Below are positions 59,030 through 64,000 of a DNA stretch of 64,000 bases, piece by piece. The DNA is from Parelaphostrongylus tenuis (Eukaryota > Nematoda > Chromadorea > Rhabditida > Metastrongylidae). The notes under the pieces are model-generated. The model was not told where the DNA came from, did not search any database, and saw nothing but the letters and a program-made list of their open reading frames with translations. The stretch's first letter is position 1. Each line of letters starts with the position of its first letter. Where the stretch lies: the NCBI GenBank assembly GCA_019055375.1, contig JAHQIW010003910.1, positions 1 to 64,000 on the forward strand, given 5' to 3'. The translations under genes and the position numbers were made by a program.

Positions 59030-59784
59030 GCGTCTGAGTTTGTTATTTTCCGTTTGATGCTGTTGGTATGCTCAATTAGAGGCTTTGTCTAGTGCAACCT
59101 TTGATAGAATGAAAAGTCGATCGAAAGCGAAGTTGAAACTGAAAGTTGGCACAGTTCAATGCTCCGATATTGAACAGTCATTACTAGTGGATTTCAAAAA
59201 AACTTACTCTGCAGGTCCTTCTTCAACGATAATACCCAATACCCATGTTCATATTTAATGTGCCAATTCTAGCATTTTTAGTATCCGGTTCGCCTTCTTT
59301 AATTCATTGCGAACGTCAAGATTCGTCATCTCACTGGACCGCTCAAAATACTGGTCATACTGTGTTGTAATTTTGAGGATAGTCAGGCTGCGGGCGTCCG
59401 CTGTCTGGTTGCCGAGTAGCGCTGGAGAATTTCACCACGCAACCGAGCAGCAATAAATCCTTCCTCCACGTAGGCCATAACCTATCGGGAGTTCGTCCTT
59501 TTTTTCTCTAATCGATCATCTTTGCCGTTTCTGCAGCATTAGTGGAATCAGCGCTGGTTGTGGATGTATTTATGAATGTCTACATTTTGAGTGCCTAAGT
59601 CAAAGCTGTAAAGTAATAACATAATTTAATGTGTATACTATTTTTAGGACTAAGGCGTAAGATGATTCTTGTTTAGCTGTGGAAGCATATTGAATATTTT
59701 TTTCTTTTGACTTTCTCAATATCATTTTACTTCATCAATATAATCACTCTTTAAGACTCCGTCCTCACGCCAACCTATAAAACC
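59030..59784. other. No gene recognised; upstream of the plus-strand gene
   Basis: A GC-richer patch at 59,370-59,480 is unassigned. Nothing else is supported. Confidence 0.3.
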
Positions 59785-60532
59785 ATGAAGGTTCACCTTA
59801 AGCAGTTTCATCTGAAGAGGAGAGATAGATCTTGGGTGAATAGTTTTTGATTTCTTATGAGACCATTTCATACAAATAAGCTTTGTCATCCAGGCGTATG
59901 GGTTTTGTCAAAGAATGTTAGTTCGAGGAGTCTTTGTGCATCGTGTACGCGTGCACACAGATAGGCAAATTCTTTGCCCTGAACATCAGAAACCGAAGAA
60001 TGCTTCAGAAATGACGAATCATTGGACCAACAAACATTTCGATGTTCTCCGCAGGTTGGTGAAGGAGTTCACAAAAATATCCATATTACCCAATCGTTCG
60101 AAACAATCTCTTCAGTTTGAGTCTTTGCAACAAATTTAGTGGATAAATGACATTCCCTCTGGCGACCACGTGTTTTTGTTTCAAGCGCAGCTTTTTTTTT
60201 TTTTGGAGACTTCGCCAAGATATGATCTTGTGATATTTTGAGCTTAACGTATTTTGTAACTTTTGATAGATGTGAGGAGCGTTCTGTATTTATTTCAATG
60301 AGATGAAACAATATCATTCATGATATTAATGTTCATTCGGTCTGTACGAAAAGTTTATCGATATTCCAGGAAATCCGTAATATCTTCGCATGTCTCGAAA
60401 ACTATCAGCACCACAATTGTCAATGTTTTTCGTCATTACAAAAGAGAATCTGTTGTTCAGAAAAATACTGCTGTATGCTTTCATTTCTTATATCTGGAGA
60501 TTACTGGCAAAAACGGGAATCATTGCTTTTGA
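59785..60532 (+). CDS. Unidentified His/Cys-containing protein, three exons
   Basis: Exons 59785-59835, 59894-60054 and 60370-60532 join with matching phases (0, then 2). The first intron is 58 bp and ends in CATCCAG; the second ends in TATTCCAG. The product of about 124 residues is basic. Exon 1 is MKVHLKQFHLKRRDRSW. Exon 2 contains FVHRVRVHTDRQILCPEHQK and EMTNHWTNKHF, with Cys/His spacing reminiscent of degenerate C2H2 zinc fingers but without a complete CxxC. Exon 3 contains QKNTAVCFHFLYLEITG and stops at TGA.

Exon 3 lies in arm B of the inverted duplication; exons 1-2 lie outside it. The matching frame in arm A runs on past this stop, so further exons (for example 61,131-61,355) may once have followed. 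If the second intron is not removed, the frame ends at 60,139. Confidence 0.45.
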
Positions 60533-62245
60533 GTCCCCGTCGCACTGAGAGTGATGTAAAATGAGAGTACAGAAGAGTTGTTGGAGGAAACAAAAGGCTA
60601 GAAGCGACCCAACCGGAAATTGCCCTCCAAATTCGCTATTTTTTGAACCGTGAGATAAGACCCGTTTTTTAAAGTATTTTACACTGCAAGCAGTCATATT
60701 GTTTAGAATCACTGTTTAGACGCGAAACATGCCACTTCTATTAATAAAACTACCACGATGGATAGGCTGATACGTGCGAAAATTAGATGATCATTGAATG
60801 AGTTTAAACTTCTTGACTAAGAGAACAATGATAAAGAAAAACTAAAGGGTGATACTCCCAAGAACTCATGAGCCGCTCGATAATGAACCCTGCGATAAAT
60901 TTACAAAAGTTAGAGCGAGTATAAAAAACACTGTAGGTAGAGACCAATAATTTTCCTGTATTGCTTTGGAGAGTAGCTGTGTGCAAACACCCAATCACCG
61001 TTACTAGTTCTGAGATTCACATGCACCCATTGACCTTGAAGCATACATATATAGAGAATATGAGCAAGTGAAAAGCAGTTACTTCGCACAGTGTTGAATA
61101 GCTTAGGTAAATTACGAATTAAAAGTGATTTTTCCAGTGTGGAGTTCGTTGGCTGAAACTCGCCCTAACTCAAAGTGTAGAATTGTTGCCAGTAACAGAA
61201 ACTATATGTACATACTTAACCTTCCCCACATACAAAGAGTAGAAGGCCATCTTAGTATTGTCGACTTAAATCTGAAAACGTTAGATGGTAAATATTATTA
61301 TTCTGTGGAAGGTCGCCAACGTGAGTTTGAATTCACTGCCAGCAAAGCTCATTAATTGTGTGCTTGTGGTGACCTTTTGTTCATCGGATTATCAAGGAGA
61401 TCTCGCATTTGTATTTGCACAGTTTAATCCCTCAAGTAGTCACATTTTGTACAATGAAGACTCGTGATGAAGTATTATTCATTTAAGTGCCACAGCAGAA
61501 GTATTGCGTACTATGCATAAGATCATCGACTGAGTCCATCCCATGCTAGCTATCTCTTCCGATTCTGTGCGATCGGAAAACTACTATCAAGATTTCTGGG
61601 AGAAAAAAAAATAATGGTGTGGTACATCTAAATAATCGTTTTTATGAGACTCATATAAAGATCAAACTTTCCAGAAGAGCTGTCCAAAGTCGGCAAAATT
61701 TCGTTCCTTCTTGTTAGTACAAAGTGTTATTAGGAAATAAGTTCATCATGATTTGAGGACAGTATAGCTGCTCTCCATGTTGTCCCGTTGCACTCTTCGC
61801 ATGACGTTCTCGAATGTTGCTGCAAATAGTTTTGACAAGCTGATATCTGTAACTAAGATCTCTATTTTTAAGTAGATATTGACATTGTTTTAGAAAGTAG
61901 AAAATTAGTTCTGATATTCGTATTTAGCAAAGGAAACATCTACATGTTTTGAGTTGCAGTTACCTCCTGGCTATAAAGACCATCAGTAGAAATTGTTATC
62001 TTGATTGAATCTAAAATAAAATAATCCTAATGAGAACTTTTTTATCTAACCGCCTATAGCAGTGGTGTATATCTTACGATGCTTAGTGATATGCATAACT
62101 ATGGAAATGCGATGCGAAACGAACTCGCATTCACCTTTTGCGGGAGCGCGTTCGCACTAATTACACTACCGAGACTCCTGTTCTGCTATCATTCTTCGGA
62201 ACATGGTATCCATCTGTCACCAACCCACAGTTAATGGTTCGGCAT
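60285..62245. repeat. Arm B of the 2-kb inverted duplication
   Basis: Inverted partner of 48,970-51,050. A plus-strand frame 61,125-61,355 follows a TTTTTCCAG acceptor and contains SIVDLNLKTLDGKYYYSVEG. The equivalent frame in arm A (TKLTTLDGKYYYSVEG) is interrupted upstream by a frameshift at TATGTGTCTCAACC. The next frame (61,285-61,467) is intact in both arms. The right end contains the degenerate tRNA-like module at about 62,103-62,170. Confidence 0.8.
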
Positions 62246-62267
62246 GGTAAGCACATAAAGGATAAAA

Positions 62268-62505
62268 GGATGAAGTTGATCAATTTCTGACGGATGCGCA
62301 ATTTTTTTCAATTCTTAACTTTGTTTGTGGTGAGTAAAAGTATATCTGGCCTTTACAATGACTCGCAGTGGCCTCCCGCTGTACCGAGCAGTGGTGCTTA
62401 TCCTCCGAGACAAGTCTACGATCAGTTGTTACCAGTTTACTGAAGTGAGGGATTGATAGCTTGGAGAGCACCCTACCCACTGCGCCACATGCCCTCCTGG
62501 TAATC
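62268..62505 (-). mobile_element. tRNA-derived SINE (family 1)
   Basis: On the minus strand the head GGCATGTGGCGCAGTGGGTA has an intact box A. The body GTAACAACTGATCGTAGACT, the AGCGGGAGGCCACTGCGAGT line and the tail GAAATTGATCAAC follow. It abuts arm B of the duplication. Confidence 0.7.
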
Positions 62506-62749
62506 ACATAGTGCTGTTCAACTCAGTTGCGTTAACAGAGGTATCAGTGAAAAAGGAGAAGAACACTGCGAAGACCCATGATGAATTGCTATGGCATATA
62601 TATAGGGATAGGGTGCAGAGAGAGATTTGTGAATTTCGTATTTAGTTCATTTTAGTTGATGTGTTTTTAATTCAGATATTTTAATTGAGTCATTAAAGTA
62701 GGAGAAATTCCTGGCTCCAAGAGTCAAGGCTCTTGTGTTGAATGAACTG

Positions 62750-63900
62750 ATTACTTTGATACCATACATTTCGTTTGAAAACTAAGTTTTCATGAGCAGC
62801 GCCTCTGAGAAGCGATAAAGTTGTGTTTACTGTTTCGAGACGTAGTATATCCACTTAAATATACGAATTTCTGGAGCATCTCTCACTGAAAAAAGCCTCA
62901 TCACTGTACTTCCAGTAATCATTAGAAACCTTGAATCGTAGCGATTTCACAAATGTTTGTTTCATTAAAATCTTCTGTTATTGCGTTGTAGCAACGGAAA
63001 CAATATTATATTTCACAGTTCGCTTCCTTTGCTTAGTCACTGGGGTCTAACGCGTGCGTACTAATGGTTTCTCACTGCAGCGTTGGTAGTCACTAGATAT
63101 CTGAATTCTCGACAAATTTAATGAAAAACTGAATTCCAAGAACGAAAGGAGGATCAAATTTGCACTCGGGATAGTTAGCTCGTCACTTGAACATCATAGT
63201 GGGTTGACGGCAATGTGAAACAAGAAAAAGTTTGCATCAATAGAACGGTAGAACAAAATCTGCTGCGCAATTACAGTGAAATATTACAATTACAATAAAA
63301 GGAAACGAATTTCTTCAGGTGAATAACGAAAATCGTGTGCCTCCCAAATGATACTTTACGCAACGCTTTCAACTACCTTTTCAGGAGGGCGTGTCAGTTG
63401 ACATGCGCGCGATTTTCGCCAAATATAAAAATACTTTCTCCTTTTCGGAAAAATCTCTAGATTTCTTGTATTAGAATTGTAGAGGACTTTATTTTACCCT
63501 TTTATAGATATGAACATTCTTTAAATTCGATACTGCTAGATCAAACCGCTATGAAGTGCAAACGACAAGCAAACTACTTTAAGTGCAAAACTTTATCTTC
63601 CTGCTCCTCTAACATCGTTCAATGTGAATCATTTTGGAATCATTTCAAGCATCAAAATGTTGATATTTATGCTAATGAGTGACTACTGTAAGTTCAGCGA
63701 AAATCCTCCACAGATCCCAGCCGAGCAAACAAGGCAAATCAAGTGTGAAACATATTATTTCCACAGCTACAACGGAATAAGATGCTTTTCACATGTTCAG
63801 CACAGTGGCCAATTCGCAGAGATTTGAGCTCCTAAAAGATTGCTAGAAGTCTGAGGAGAAAGCTTTTGTAGCGAGAAAGGCTTTTAAAAATTGTGTATCT
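62750..63900. repeat. Foldback-family copy, partial
   Basis: Minus-facing cores occur near 62,915 and 63,090, and a plus-facing core near 63,645. The family line GATAGTTAGCTCGTCACTTG is at 63,170 (compare 35,717 and 14,097). The centre is decayed. Confidence 0.5.
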
Positions 63901-64000
63901 ACAAGGAAACATTCCGTCCCGAAAGGACTGAATGTGTGCTCATATTAACGAAATCATACAAAAGCGGACATGCGAGCTACAACAATATAACTTGGAAAAC

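Noticed and set aside
1..64000. CRISPR arrays, bacterial operons, rRNA genes, spliced-leader RNA genes
   Set aside because: No regularly spaced identical repeats, no ribosome-binding-site-led gene clusters and no recognisable rRNA or SL RNA segment were seen on either strand.

Overview
The window looks like gene-poor, repeat-rich nuclear DNA of a nematode, most likely a strongylid parasite of the hookworm type. It is AT-rich. It has very short introns (about 48-90 bp) with worm-style TTTCAG-like acceptors, RTE-clade non-LTR retrotransposons, Tc1/mariner relics and a serpentine-receptor gene. No bacterial or viral gene organisation is visible. Almost all of the open frames over 60 codons are chance frames, or fragments of transposons and exons; the genes had to be assembled exon by exon from splice signals and phase.

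Host-type genes, from left to right. (1) A minus-strand gene at about 8.1-4.7 kb with two or three divergent chromodomains; the last is convincing and carries one in-frame TAA. (2) A minus-strand seven-transmembrane (nematode chemoreceptor-like) gene at 29.3-28.4 kb, five exons with consistent phases, 3' end not found. (3) A small three-exon plus-strand gene at 33.4-34.3 kb encoding a 71-residue lysine-rich protein. (4) Weaker minus-strand exon candidates at 39.2-39.6 and 41.5 kb. (5) A plus-strand gene at 59.8-60.5 kb with His/Cys-rich text. Its third exon lies inside a roughly 2-kb segment that is also present, inverted, at 49-51 kb.

Mobile elements. A frameshifted RTE copy lies on the minus strand at 53.0-56.4 kb. 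A second one at 42.0-46.25 kb is interrupted by a solo LTR-like element of about 1.1 kb, whose sister copy is at 31.7-32.6 kb. A third, different RTE lineage leaves a scrap at 0.8-1.2 kb. There are three Tc1-like transposase relics (11, 23 and 48 kb), one mariner C-terminal relic (20 kb), and two complete snapback MITEs plus one arm.

The rest is dominated by three interspersed families. One is a tRNA-derived SINE with at least eight copies. One is a palindromic element carrying a 72-nt tRNA-like cloverleaf in each arm (0.2-0.65, 58.5-59.0 kb and remnants). The third is a large foldback-like family built from short sub-repeats that face opposite ways on either side of a centre (two long copies at 13.8-16.4 and 35.4-38.8 kb and many fragments). 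The palindromic tRNA-like element and the foldback family are the least ordinary things here.
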